Assembly: GCA_028287745.1 (NCBI GenBank)
Contig: JAQBPB010000112.1
Coordinates: 1-64,000 of the forward strand
Direction: 5' to 3'
Length of the DNA stretch: 64,000 bases
DNA from: Chloroflexota bacterium
GTDB lineage: Bacteria > Chloroflexota > Chloroflexia > Chloroheliales > Chloroheliaceae
Positions within the stretch are counted from its first letter, which is position 1; each line of letters starts with the position of its first letter. The translations under genes were made by a program, and so were the position numbers. This document shows, piece by piece, positions 9,405 to 17,388 of the stretch. The notes under the pieces are model-generated. The model was not told where the DNA came from. It was given only the letters and a program-made list of their open reading frames with translations, and ran no database searches.

Positions 9405-10550
9405 GTGAAAGTTGCCCTTTACAACGTCACTACTACCACCAAAACCGGCGGGGTGGAGTCATTTGTCTGGGAACTGGCCCGCTACCTCACTCAAAATTAT
9501 GCGGATTGCCAGGTAGATATAATTGGCGGCACTTCCCCAAAAGGATTCTGTTATCCTGAGCTTGATTCACGTATCCGCGTAATTACTCGCCGGTTTATTG
9601 CCCGTGAGCGGCTCCGCAAAATACCCCTGCTCAACCGGCTTTACGGCCAGACCAAACTTTTGGAGCGGCTCAGTTTTGGCCTGGCCTGCCTGCCCCTATT
9701 AGCTCGCGAACGCTACGATATAATCCATATTCAAAAGCCTTATGACCTGCCGCTGGCCCAATTGGCCGGGCGGCTGTTTGGTTCCAAAATCCTCTTTGGC
9801 TGTCACGGCAAGGACTTCTTTCCGGCTGACCGGCTTTTCGCCGGGAATTTACCGGCGGTATCTTGCAGCCACTATAACGCCGAAATTGTTAAAACACACT
9901 TCGGCATCGACCCGGTCGTAATCTATAACGGCATTGATACAACCCTGTTTTCGCCCCGCCCGGCCAGACCGGAACTGCGGGCCAGCCTGGCGGCCCCGGA
10001 AGAATTTATCGTAATGCAGGTCGGGCGGCAGGTCCGCTGGAAAGGAGCCCAGTATTTAATCCAGGCCCTGGCCTTGCTCCACGCCAGAGATATCCCGGTC
10101 AAGGTCTTGCTGGCCGGTGACGGCCCCTATCGCAAAGAACTGGAAGCCCAGGCCCACCGGTCCGGGGTAGCCGAGTCGGTCGTTTTCCTGGGGAATGTGC
10201 CAAACCAGGATTTACCGGACTATTACGCCCTGTCCGACGTGGTAGTCGGGACAAGTTTCGCCAACGAGACTTTCGGGATTGCGTTGTGTGAAGCTTCGGC
10301 CTGCGAGCGGCCGATTGTCGCCAGCGACTTTGGCGGTTTCCGCGAGGTCGTGGTGGATAAGCAGACCGGCCTGTTCTACCATCCTCAGGATCCCCAGGAA
10401 CTAGCCGACCAGGTGGAATGTTTGCTGCTGGATGCGCACTGCCTCCAGAAAATGGGCCAGGCCGGGCGGCGCTTTGTGGTAGACAACTTTGGCTGGCCCG
10501 CCGTAGCGCGCCGGGTCTACCAGCAATACCGGAACCTCCTCCATAAATAA
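9405..10550 (+). CDS. GT4-family glycosyltransferase
   Basis: About 381 residues with the two-Rossmann (GT-B) plan of family 4 transferases. The N-terminal TTTKTGGVESFVWELA is the acceptor-side glycine-rich loop. VMQVGRQVRWKGAQYLIQAL opens the nucleotide-sugar domain. The E-x7-E-like segment FGIALCEASACERPIVAS is near residue 295. It should transfer a sugar from a nucleotide donor to a growing glycan or lipid at the cytoplasmic membrane face. I place the start at GTG 9405, directly after the methyltransferase stop. An open frame extends upstream to 9234, but that part is only the other-frame reading of the methyltransferase and does not match the family. Acceptor and sugar are unknown. Confidence 0.85.
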   Translation: MKVALYNVTTTTKTGGVESFVWELARYLTQNYADCQVDIIGGTSPKGFCYPELDSRIRVITRRFIARERLRKIPLLNRLYGQTKLLERLSFGLACLPLLARERYDIIHIQKPYDLPLAQLAGRLFGSKILFGCHGKDFFPADRLFAGNLPAVSCSHYNAEIVKTHFGIDPVVIYNGIDTTLFSPRPARPELRASLAAPEEFIVMQVGRQVRWKGAQYLIQALALLHARDIPVKVLLAGDGPYRKELEAQAHRSGVAESVVFLGNVPNQDLPDYYALSDVVVGTSFANETFGIALCEASACERPIVASDFGGFREVVVDKQTGLFYHPQDPQELADQVECLLLDAHCLQKMGQAGRRFVVDNFGWPAVARRVYQQYRNLLHK

Positions 10551-10598
10551 GCGCCGCGCCATCTCGCGTTCGATTTGAAAGAGCTGCCAGGGCCCGTA

Positions 10599-10607
10599 TG
10601 CTATAAT
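10599..10607 (+). promoter_or_regulatory. Extended -10 element
   Basis: TGC-TATAAT (hexamer 10602-10607) within TATGCTATAAT. A TTGAAA at 10575-10580 is 21 bases upstream, too far for a normal -35. The expected start of transcription falls at about 10613-10615, inside the first codons of the small frame at 10611. Confidence 0.5.
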
Positions 10608-10610
10608 CAA

Positions 10611-10751
10611 ATGAGGGTGAACCTGGCAAATTTAAGTAAAGAGCATTTTACCACTGCTTCCAGGGCCAACTATATAGACCACTATTATGATACGCACGAA
10701 TTAGATGGGGCCGGGTCCAGGCAAAACTTAGACCAGTTCCTGGCTATTTAA
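10611..10751 (+). CDS. Possible small protein (46 aa), near-leaderless
   Basis: ATG at 10611 opens a 46-codon frame (MRVNLANLSKEHF..., ends DQFLAI) with a charged, Tyr-rich middle (NYIDHYYDTHELDG). There is no ribosome binding site, and the promoter element ends four bases before the ATG. A leaderless message starting at GTG 10617 is one possibility. The YYDTHEL segment is faintly like the ends of some CopG-type antitoxins, but there is no toxin partner, so I do not assign a function. It may be a chance frame. Confidence 0.25.
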   Translation: MRVNLANLSKEHFTTASRANYIDHYYDTHELDGAGSRQNLDQFLAI

Positions 10752-10872
10752 TTCTTAATTTTGGTCTTGCAGGGCTTTTTCATATCAAGCGCATCAGAAT
10801 AATCAGTAACGTCAATTACCAATCAGGCCAACACCCCAAAGAATTAGGCTGAAACCAAGAAAAGGAGTCGCA

Positions 10873-12540
10873 ATGTCGGAGCGGACAGGTAGCGCGGGAA
10901 TAGCGGGAAGTTACGAGGAATGGGACGAGCGAGTCGTTCAACCGGCCCTGAAAAAAGCGCCGGAACGAAAAGATTTCAAGACTAATTCCGGCCTGCCTAT
11001 CAAAAGACTTTACACCCCTGAAGACCTGGCCGGGCAAGTATACGAGCGCGACCTGGGCTATCCCGGTCAATTCCCTTTCACCCGGGGCGTCCAGCCGACC
11101 CTATACCGCTCGCGGTTCTGGACCATGCGCCAGTACGCCGGGTTTTCTTCCGCCATCGAATCCAATAAACGCTATCATTACCTGTTGAGCCAGGGCCAGA
11201 CCGGCCTTTCGGTGGCTTTTGACCTGCCAACGCAAATGGGATATGACGCAGACCACCCGATGTCGGACGGCGAAGTTGGCAAAGTGGGCGTTTCGATCTG
11301 CTCATTGGACGATATGGAAGAGCTGCTCCACGGGCTGCCGCTGGATAAAATCAGTACCTCCATGACTATTAACTCCACCGCTTCTATTTTGCTGGCGTTT
11401 TACATTGCCGTTGCCAAAAAGAACGGAGTGCCGTCCAGCAAAATTAACGGTACCGTCCAGAACGATATTCTAAAAGAATATATTGCGCGCGGCACCTATA
11501 TCTACCCGCCCGAACCTTCGCTGCGCCTTATTACGGACATGATTGCTTACTGCACCACGGAAGTACCCAACTGGAATACTATTTCTATTTCCGGCTATCA
11601 TATCCGGGAAGCGGGCAGCACCGCCGTCCAGGAAGTTGCCTTTACCCTGGCCGATGGTATCGCCTATGTGGAAGCAGCCAAAGCCGTCGGACAGGACGTA
11701 GATAAATTCGCCGCCCGGCTCTCCTTTTTCTTTAACGCGCACAATGACTTCCTGGAAGAGATAGCCAAGTTCAGGGCGGCCCGCCGCCTGTGGGCCAAAA
11801 TCATGCGCGAGCGGTTCAAGGCCCAGGACCCGCGTTCCTGGATGCTGCGCTTTCATACCCAGACCGCCGGTTCGATGCTAACCGCCCAGCAAGTTGAAAA
11901 TAACATCGTGCGGGTCACGGTCCAGGCGCTTTCGGCAGTGCTGGGCGGCACCCAGTCGCTCCATACCAACGGAATGGACGAGGCGCTGGCCCTGCCGACC
12001 GAAAAAGCGGCCCGGATTGCCCTGCGGACCCAGCAAATCCTGGCCTACGAAAGTAACGTGGCTGATACGGTAGACCCGATGGCCGGTTCTTACTACATTG
12101 AGGCCCTGACCAACGAAATAGAGCAAAAAGCCCAGGAATACCTCGACAAAATTGACGCGATGGGCGGCACCCTTAAGGCGCTGGAAAACGGCTTCTTCCA
12201 CCAGGAAATTGAAGACGCGGCCTTCCAGTGGCAGACCGAAGTCGAGAGTGGCAAGCGGATTATTGTCGGGGTGAACAAGTTTACGATTCCTGAAGAAGAA
12301 AAAGTGGAAAGGCTGGAACTGAACCCGGCCCTGCGAGAGGAACAAATCGCCCGGTTGGCCGCTTTAAGAAACCGGCGCGACCCGGCCGATGCCCAGGCCA
12401 GGCTCCAGGCGCTAACCTTAGCGGCCCAGGGTACGGAAAACCTGATGCCCCATATAATAGGTTGCGTGGAAAGCCTGGTAACCCTCGGCGAAATTTGCAA
12501 CGCTTTGCGAGGTGTCTTTGGAGTATACCGGCCAACCTAA
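10873..12540 (+). CDS. mcmA: Methylmalonyl-CoA mutase, large (catalytic) subunit
   Basis: 555 residues covering the substrate-binding TIM barrel of coenzyme-B12-dependent acyl-CoA mutases (FPFTRGVQPTLYRSRFWTMR, GLSVAFDLPTQMGYD, YPPEPSLRLITDM). It interconverts methylmalonyl-CoA and succinyl-CoA. Tyr88 (RQYAGF) and Arg206 (IARGTY) correspond to Tyr89 and Arg207, the residues that separate methylmalonyl- from isobutyryl-CoA mutases (Phe/Gln there), and His243 matches His244. The protein ends without a cobalamin-binding DxHxxG domain, so a separate small subunit must be encoded elsewhere; none is in this window. The start has AAAAGGAG upstream. Context gives no further pathway genes such as epimerase or carboxylase. 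Confidence 0.93.
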   Translation: MSERTGSAGIAGSYEEWDERVVQPALKKAPERKDFKTNSGLPIKRLYTPEDLAGQVYERDLGYPGQFPFTRGVQPTLYRSRFWTMRQYAGFSSAIESNKRYHYLLSQGQTGLSVAFDLPTQMGYDADHPMSDGEVGKVGVSICSLDDMEELLHGLPLDKISTSMTINSTASILLAFYIAVAKKNGVPSSKINGTVQNDILKEYIARGTYIYPPEPSLRLITDMIAYCTTEVPNWNTISISGYHIREAGSTAVQEVAFTLADGIAYVEAAKAVGQDVDKFAARLSFFFNAHNDFLEEIAKFRAARRLWAKIMRERFKAQDPRSWMLRFHTQTAGSMLTAQQVENNIVRVTVQALSAVLGGTQSLHTNGMDEALALPTEKAARIALRTQQILAYESNVADTVDPMAGSYYIEALTNEIEQKAQEYLDKIDAMGGTLKALENGFFHQEIEDAAFQWQTEVESGKRIIVGVNKFTIPEEEKVERLELNPALREEQIARLAALRNRRDPADAQARLQALTLAAQGTENLMPHIIGCVESLVTLGEICNALRGVFGVYRPT

Positions 12541-12581
12541 ATGGAGCTTCGGGAATAACGGCCCGGATAAAACCGGGCATT

Positions 12582-12624
12582 AAAAAAGCGAGTTATCTGG
12601 GGGACCCGGCTGGCTCGCTTTTTT
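12582..12624. terminator. Bidirectional terminator
   Basis: AAAAAAGCGAG (12582-12592) and CTCGCTTTTTT (12614-12624) form a perfect 11-base stem. T-runs on both strands suit the convergent mutase gene and the minus-strand gene at 12640. Confidence 0.85.
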
Positions 12625-12639
12625 ATTACGGCATGATTT

Positions 12640-12996
12640 TTACTTTTTGGTAGGCCGGGTATAATTTTTGGCCGGGGAGGTAGCCGCCATAGACCGGGAA
12701 CCCTGGGTTTTTTTACCGGATGAGCCTGGTTTTGAAGCGGTCTTAGGCTCAGGGGCAGCACTTCCACCATCCAGCTTAGAAACCTGGTCCGCCAGGTTTT
12801 GTTTGGCGGCTTTGCGCTGGGCTTTTGCCTCCAGGGCGGCCTTTTTACGCCCTTCCCTGACTGAAATCAACGCCATAATTATAAGTATAAAGACAGCCAG
12901 GTTAAGGATTAGCAGGCTAAAGATGGCCTGTTCCGGGTCGTCAAAAAACTTGCCATCGAACGGAATAATGTGCAGGAGAATAAAGCCGCCAGCCAT
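12640..12996 (-). CDS. Small single-pass membrane protein, basic tail
   Basis: 118 residues: a short N-terminal segment, one membrane helix (about 24-45, FSLLILNLAVFILIIMAL) and a long Lys/Ala/Ser/Pro-rich tail that is probably disordered and strongly basic. GAGG lies upstream of the ATG, supporting the start. I recognise no family. The cationic tail could touch membrane phospholipid or nucleic acid, but that is speculation. It is monocistronic, bounded by the terminator at 12582 and the spacer containing the hairpin at 13108. Confidence 0.7.
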   Translation of the reverse strand: MAGGFILLHIIPFDGKFFDDPEQAIFSLLILNLAVFILIIMALISVREGRKKAALEAKAQRKAAKQNLADQVSKLDGGSAAPEPKTASKPGSSGKKTQGSRSMAATSPAKNYTRPTKK

Positions 12997-13107
12997 AACT
13001 ACCTCTTAATTTTGAAATACACTTGACAGGATTAAAATAGTTTAGCTTATATTTAGCATAAAATCAACAATCGGCTGAGGTACCTGGTCATTTAAGAGTA
13101 AATAAAA

Positions 13108-13158
13108 GCAGGTCCCGGATGTTAGGGTTAATTATCCTACCCTGATGCCGGGACCTGC
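13108..13158 (-). terminator. Strong hairpin terminator
   Basis: GCAGGTCCCGG (13108-13118) and CCGGGACCTGC (13148-13158) pair perfectly, with an inner AGGGT/ACCCT stem (13124-13128, 13139-13143). On the minus strand the hairpin is followed by TTTTATTTA, so it ends the gene at 13195-13422. Confidence 0.75.
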
Positions 13159-13194
13159 CTACTTTTAGTTAGGTTAGAGTTAGAGTTTAGTTAT

Positions 13195-13422
13195 TTACCA
13201 GGACGAGCCGTTGCCATTGTTGGGCCGATTATTCGGGTCCTGGTAGTTGGTAGGCTGCGTATTATTCTGATTATTCCGGCCAAAAATCCGGCCCAGGAGA
13301 CCGCCACCGCCCTGGGAAGGATTGGCAATCCGGCCTAAAAGCCCCGGTCCATTGGGATTAGGGTTAGCAATTCTATTCAGGAATCCGTTACGATTGGCCC
13401 CTTTTTTACCAAACAAGCCCAT
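13195..13422 (-). CDS. Small Gly/Asn-rich repeat protein
   Basis: 75 residues from ATG 13422, where AGAGGAG lies eight bases upstream; a longer frame to 13497 (GTG) lacks such a signal. After MGLFGKKG come three copies of a short repeat (GFLNRIANP, GLLGRIANP, GLLGRIFGR), then an Asn/Gln/Pro-rich tail. No signal peptide or membrane helix is present. The amphipathic repeats resemble nothing I can name. The gene has its own promoter-like element (13509-13524) and a strong terminator, so it is probably expressed as a single small message. Confidence 0.6.
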   Translation of the reverse strand: MGLFGKKGANRNGFLNRIANPNPNGPGLLGRIANPSQGGGGLLGRIFGRNNQNNTQPTNYQDPNNRPNNGNGSSW

Positions 13423-13508
13423 TTTAGTTCTCCTCTCGTTAATCCTTTTTCTATTCAAGCGACTTTCAAGGTTCCGTTTTATTTGCGCTTGCTTCACACT
13501 TTATCTAA

Positions 13509-13524
13509 TGCAAAATAAGTGCCA
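13509..13524 (-). promoter_or_regulatory. Sigma-54-like -24/-12 element
   Basis: On the minus strand TGGCAC (13524-13519), five bases, then TTGCA (13513-13509) match the sigma-54 consensus exactly at the GG and GC positions. The predicted start near 13498 would give a leader of about 76 bases to the ATG at 13422. Whether the genome has RpoN is unknown. Confidence 0.4.
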
Positions 13525-13665
13525 GCATTTTATAAACTTTTAGCTTATACTTAATAAAGTAGCGAGGAAATTTGAAACCGGGGGGCCAAAAGGCTACAAT
13601 CCAGTGGTTCACATTGATAGAATGGAACGGGCCTGTTATAAACAGGGAAAGGAAGCCGAGGCTTT

Positions 13666-13992
13666 ATGCAGGAAAATAATGAAGGCTTATTGGATAATGA
13701 TGAAACAATCCTGGTTATGGTGCATAAACGCATCCGTAAACGCGCCGGATACGACCTGGATAGCCTTGATATAACTAAAGCCCTGGGTGAGCTAGGTTAT
13801 CCTCTAACGGAAGACGAAGTGCTGATAGGACTGAGTCACTTGAAGCAGGAAGGGTATCTGCGGGCTTTCGAAGATACCGATGAGTCCAGCCGGAACGGTT
13901 CGCGAGTTGTGCGCTACTGGGGCCTGGAAATTACGCCCGAGGGTGCCATGAAGGCCATCGACCTGATGAACCAGTTTCGCTATGGGGCATAA
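13666..13992 (+). CDS. Small winged-helix-like protein, unknown
   Basis: 108 residues, mostly helical, with the pattern of a winged-helix domain: LDITKALGELGYPLTEDEVLIGLSHL as helices, EGYLRAF as recognition/wing start, then YWGLEITPEGAMKAIDLM at the end. This layout is typical of small archaeal/bacterial proteins that sense or bind DNA, but I cannot name a family. The start has a purine-rich stretch (GGAAAGGAAG) upstream. The next gene, a Fur-type regulator, begins 114 bases later on the same strand; they could share a transcript. Confidence 0.65.
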   Translation: MQENNEGLLDNDETILVMVHKRIRKRAGYDLDSLDITKALGELGYPLTEDEVLIGLSHLKQEGYLRAFEDTDESSRNGSRVVRYWGLEITPEGAMKAIDLMNQFRYGA

Positions 13993-14105
13993 GTGTAAAT
14001 TTAGACGGTAGCCGGTATAACCGCCGCTTGCTTCTAAGTCAGACTTTTACTATTTCGAATTTTGAGTCTGATATCAGATTTAACACAACCCTGAAGGAAA
14101 ATGGC

Positions 14106-14597
14106 ATGACGCTTGAGAAAGAAAATGTGGGGAAACCCGCCCAAACCGAAAGCGATATTGTACGCCTGTTTGAACAGCGTGGGATTCGCTGGACGCCGCA
14201 GCGCCAGATGGTATTGGATACCTTCCAGCGGCGCAGCGGGCATATTTCAGCGGAGCAAGTCCATTCTGAGATAAGTAAACTTTTCCCGAGGGTCAACCTG
14301 TCAACGGTTTACCGGACCCTGGAACTGCTTTGCGAATTGGGTATAGCGGTCGAAGTTGAACCCAACAAAGATGGCGACCGCCGCCGGTATGAACTGGTCG
14401 AAGGGGCCGAGCATTACCACCTGATTTGTGAGAATTGTGAGGCTGAAATGGAACTGGCCCCGGAAGTTATCAAACAGCTACAGGCTCAAATCCAGGAGCG
14501 GTATAACTTCCAGCTTAAGTTGCCTCACTTTATCGGGTTAGGGCGCTGTGCCAGATGTCAGGAACATAAAACCACGGGACAAATTTCGCCGGAATAG
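14106..14597 (+). CDS. Fur-family transcriptional regulator
   Basis: 163 residues from ATG 14106, preferred because AAGGAAA lies upstream and because extra residues from 14028 are not family-like. The winged helix (WTPQRQMVLDTFQ, HISAEQVHSEI, VNLSTVYRTLELLCELG) is followed by the dimerisation/metal domain with HYHLICENC and a final CARC, giving the two CxxC pairs of the structural zinc site. Fur, Zur and PerR all share this plan. The regulatory-site residues do not let me decide which metal or peroxide is sensed. It stands next to an amidohydrolase gene, which does not help. Confidence 0.88.
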   Translation: MTLEKENVGKPAQTESDIVRLFEQRGIRWTPQRQMVLDTFQRRSGHISAEQVHSEISKLFPRVNLSTVYRTLELLCELGIAVEVEPNKDGDRRRYELVEGAEHYHLICENCEAEMELAPEVIKQLQAQIQERYNFQLKLPHFIGLGRCARCQEHKTTGQISPE

Positions 14598-14688
14598 TCC
14601 ACTGCTCAATGGGGCTTTCGACCGGCTAGCAATAACAACTTTACCGGTTAACCAATAAATTTTACTTGCAATCGCAAAGGAGTAGCCA

Positions 14689-15930
14689 ATGGCAGAACGG
14701 GAGAAAGCAGGGGGCGCGGAACAGGGCGCAGAATTGAACATTAATTTAAACCAGGAAGTAAAGCGCCGGGAAGATGAGATGATCCGGCTCCGGCGAGATT
14801 TTCACCAGCACCCTGAACTTTCTTTTGCGGAAGACCGCACCAGCCGCATCGTGGCCGACCGGCTGGAGAAATCCGGCTTGAAGGTCCGTACCCAGGTCGG
14901 TAAGACCGGCGTAGTCGGTATCCTGGAAGGCAACCGGCCTGGCCGGACCGTGATGTGGCGGGCCGATATGGACGCCCTGCCGCTGCAAGAAGACCCTGAC
15001 CTGTTGCCTTTCCACTCGGAGATACAGGGTGTTATGCACGCCTGCGGCCACGACGCCCATACCGCGATAGGCCTGACCGTTGCCGATATCCTGGCCCGCT
15101 ACAAAAACGATTTGCCGGGCCGGGTGATGTTTGTCTTTCAACCGGGCGAAGAAGTCGGCGGCGGAGCCAGAGCTATGCTGGCCGACGGCCTGTTCAAAGA
15201 AGGCGGTCCGGGCGGCGGACGGCCCGATGTAACGCTGGGCCTGCATGTAGGCAGCCTTTTCCCGGCCGGTAAAGCCCTGGTCAAGGCCGGGCCGCTTATG
15301 GCCGCCGTGGACACCCTGGCCATGACCATCCGGGGTAAGGGCGGTCACGCCGCCACGCCACACCTGACGATTGACCCGGTAATGGTCGCCTGTGAACTTG
15401 TGGTGGCCCTGCAAACCCTGGTCAGCCGGGAAGTCCCGCCAATGAGCGCGGCGGTCCTGACATGGGGAGCAATTCATTCTGGCACCAAAGACAATATTAT
15501 CCCGGTCGAGGCCCACATGATGGGTACCTTACGCACCTTTGAACCGGAAGTACGCCGCCATATGTTGGAACGCATCGAAACGATGTCCAATCACCTGGCG
15601 AAAGCCTTCCGGGCCGAAGCGACTTTCCGGGTCACCGAAAGCTTACCGCCGGTCATCAACGATGCCGCCCTGGCCGCCCGGGTCTGGGACAGCGCTATCC
15701 GGGCGCTGGGCACCGATGGCGTAATTGATGGCGGACAGCGGATGGGCAGTGAAGATATGTCGGTCTTTATGGAAGAAGTACCCGGCTGTTTTATTACGAT
15801 TGGCGCCGCCCGGCCCGGCGAAACACTGCGCCCACACCACAGTCCACTTTTTGCGATGGACGAGATTTGCCTTGAAACCGGTGTGAAGGTAGCTACCCAG
15901 ACTATCCTGGACCTGCTACCCAACCGATAA
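14689..15930 (+). CDS. M20-family amidohydrolase (N-acyl-amino acid / hippurate hydrolase type)
   Basis: 413 residues. The di-metal active site is visible: ADMDALPL, HACGHDAH (His117, His121, His124), the catalytic pair in FQPGEE, a distal His in GLHVG, and C-terminal GSEDMSVFMEEVPGCF. This matches IAA-amino-acid hydrolase/aminoacylase-like members of peptidase family M20D, which cleave N-acyl amino acids. The dimerisation insert with GKGGHAATPHL is intact. AAGGAG lies seven bases before the ATG. The adjacent gene starts 17 bases downstream, so they are likely co-transcribed. Substrate is not determinable from sequence. Confidence 0.9.
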   Translation: MAEREKAGGAEQGAELNINLNQEVKRREDEMIRLRRDFHQHPELSFAEDRTSRIVADRLEKSGLKVRTQVGKTGVVGILEGNRPGRTVMWRADMDALPLQEDPDLLPFHSEIQGVMHACGHDAHTAIGLTVADILARYKNDLPGRVMFVFQPGEEVGGGARAMLADGLFKEGGPGGGRPDVTLGLHVGSLFPAGKALVKAGPLMAAVDTLAMTIRGKGGHAATPHLTIDPVMVACELVVALQTLVSREVPPMSAAVLTWGAIHSGTKDNIIPVEAHMMGTLRTFEPEVRRHMLERIETMSNHLAKAFRAEATFRVTESLPPVINDAALAARVWDSAIRALGTDGVIDGGQRMGSEDMSVFMEEVPGCFITIGAARPGETLRPHHSPLFAMDEICLETGVKVATQTILDLLPNR

Positions 15931-15947
15931 TAAGAAAGTTTGAATTG

Positions 15948-16649
15948 ATGCCGGAGACAAACGAAGTGCCCAAGCTGGTCATTGGCGCCAGCGGCCAGAC
16001 CGGGCGGCGGGTAGTTAAAAGCTTGTTAGAGAAAGGATTTAAAGTGCGGGCCTTTGTCCGCAATCAGGAAAAAGCCCAGGCGCTACACGATTTCTTAAAT
16101 TCCGGCGAAGGCGAAAGCTATAACGACCGTCTCGAGTTTTTTCAGGGCGACCCCCTGGACCAGAGCCAGTTAATGGGCGCTACCCGGGGAGTGGATAAAG
16201 TCCTGACCAACCTGGGCGGCAGTCCCAGCACTACCGAGGAAGAACGCGAAGCCATCGAACACTACTTCCTGATAAAGCTAATACAGGCTGCCGGGCAAAA
16301 CGGGGTGCAACAGATTATCATGTGCTCCTCAATGGGAACTGAAAACCCGGAGGCTATACCGCGCCTGGCGAAAATCTTGCAGGCAAAACGGCGCGGCGAA
16401 CTGGTCCTTGAAAAAAGTGGCCTGGTTTATACAATTATCCGGCCGGGCGGCCTGCATAATAACCCTGGCGGCCAGCCGGTCAACCTGGCCCGGCACCTGA
16501 ACGGGTTTGGGACCATCAGCCGGGACGATGTGGCGGAAGTTATGGTCCAGGCGGTAGTGCAACCGGCGGCAGGCAACCGGATTGTAGAAATCGTAAACTA
16601 TGAAACGGGCTTACCGGCCAATTCCGCCGACCTTTACAGCCAACCGTAA
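15948..16649 (+). CDS. NAD(P)-binding NmrA/SDR-like protein
   Basis: 233 residues with a single Rossmann domain, LVIGASGQTGRRVVKSLLEKG at the N-terminus (GxxGxxG dinucleotide motif), then FVRN and MCSSMGTENPEA. It belongs to the atypical short-chain dehydrogenase group (NAD(P)H-binding, YwnB/NmrA-like) whose members are oxidoreductases or redox sensors. There is no clear YxxxK catalytic pair. ATG 15948 is preceded by a TTG codon in the same frame and only a weak AAGAAAG. A terminator follows at 16667, so it ends the transcript begun at 14689. Confidence 0.8.
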   Translation: MPETNEVPKLVIGASGQTGRRVVKSLLEKGFKVRAFVRNQEKAQALHDFLNSGEGESYNDRLEFFQGDPLDQSQLMGATRGVDKVLTNLGGSPSTTEEEREAIEHYFLIKLIQAAGQNGVQQIIMCSSMGTENPEAIPRLAKILQAKRRGELVLEKSGLVYTIIRPGGLHNNPGGQPVNLARHLNGFGTISRDDVAEVMVQAVVQPAAGNRIVEIVNYETGLPANSADLYSQP

Positions 16650-16666
16650 TTTTAACTTTTAATGAC

Positions 16667-16692
16667 AATGAACCAGCTTACACTGGTTCATT
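16667..16692 (+). terminator. Intrinsic terminator
   Basis: AATGAACCAG (16667-16676), six-base loop, CTGGTTCATT (16683-16692), followed by TTTATTT. Confidence 0.85.
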
Positions 16693-16724
16693 TTTATTTG
16701 CCTAAAAGCTGATCGATTAGACCC

Positions 16725-16753
16725 TTGACAGGAATTAGAAACGGAACTAGAAT
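16725..16753 (+). promoter_or_regulatory. Sigma-70-type promoter for DUF1634 gene
   Basis: TTGACA (16725-16730), 17 bases, TAGAAT (16748-16753). The expected start is near 16760, leaving a leader of about 125 bases. Confidence 0.65.
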
Positions 16754-16884
16754 TTTTTATGTTCGAACATATTACTATTTTGGTGGCTACCGGCTTTATT
16801 CAATCTTTTCCGGGTTAGATAAAAAGCGGTTAGAAAAGGCGATGAGTTAACCAGGCAAGCTGCCGGAAAGATTAAGAAGGCATT

Positions 16885-17361
16885 GTGCGGTTAAACGCAG
16901 TAGACAAAGATATAAACCCGGAAACCGGCCCCACCCATGCCGGGCCAAACCGGCTGCTTTTAAGCCTGGTCTTACGAGGTGGGGTAATTGCCAGCGCCAG
17001 CCTGCTTATTGTGGGACTGGGGCTATTTCTGATAACCGGCGATACGGGTTATGCCGCCGGGAATCTCTACACCGGTACCGGCACTGCCAGACAATTTCTC
17101 ACTTTTCACGATATAACGGTTTCCGGCCAGGAAACCTATTTCCCGACCGAGGTGCCACAAATCTGGCAAGATAGCCTGGCTTTTAAGCCATTCGCCCTTA
17201 TCATGCTGGGGATACTGGTACTGATTGCAACGCCGGTGCTGAATTTGCTGCTGATCGGGTGGGGCTTTGTCCAACAAAAAAACCGGCCTTTCACACTGAT
17301 TTGCTTGCTGGTGCTGGTAATCCTGGCAATCAGTTTTTTCGTAGGAAAGGCCGGAGGTTAA
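16885..17361 (+). CDS. DUF1634 family membrane protein
   Basis: 158 residues with three membrane helices (about 27-50, 107-127 and 135-153). The pattern LLLSLVLRGGVIASASLLIVG, then FALIMLGILVLIATPVLN and QQKNRPFTLI is that of DUF1634 proteins, which commonly sit beside TauE/SafE (TSUP) exporters. No such exporter is next door here. Start is GTG 16885 with AGAAGG five bases upstream. The gene is convergent with the desaturase, with only 27 bases between them. Confidence 0.75.
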   Translation: MRLNAVDKDINPETGPTHAGPNRLLLSLVLRGGVIASASLLIVGLGLFLITGDTGYAAGNLYTGTGTARQFLTFHDITVSGQETYFPTEVPQIWQDSLAFKPFALIMLGILVLIATPVLNLLLIGWGFVQQKNRPFTLICLLVLVILAISFFVGKAGG

Positions 17362-17388
17362 TTAACTTAAACTCGTAAAGAGTTTATT

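Larger units (their letters stand above)
10551..10872. other. Spacer with small open frame, before mutase gene
   Basis: 322-base spacer containing the extended -10 element at 10599 and a 46-codon frame at 10611-10751. The mutase ribosome binding site (AAAAGGAG, about 10859-10866) closes it. Nothing else is recognisable. Confidence 0.5.

Noticed and set aside
14028..14105. Longer start for the Fur-family regulator
   Set aside because: The 26 extra residues are not family-like and have no ribosome binding site, whereas ATG 14106 has AAGGAAA.
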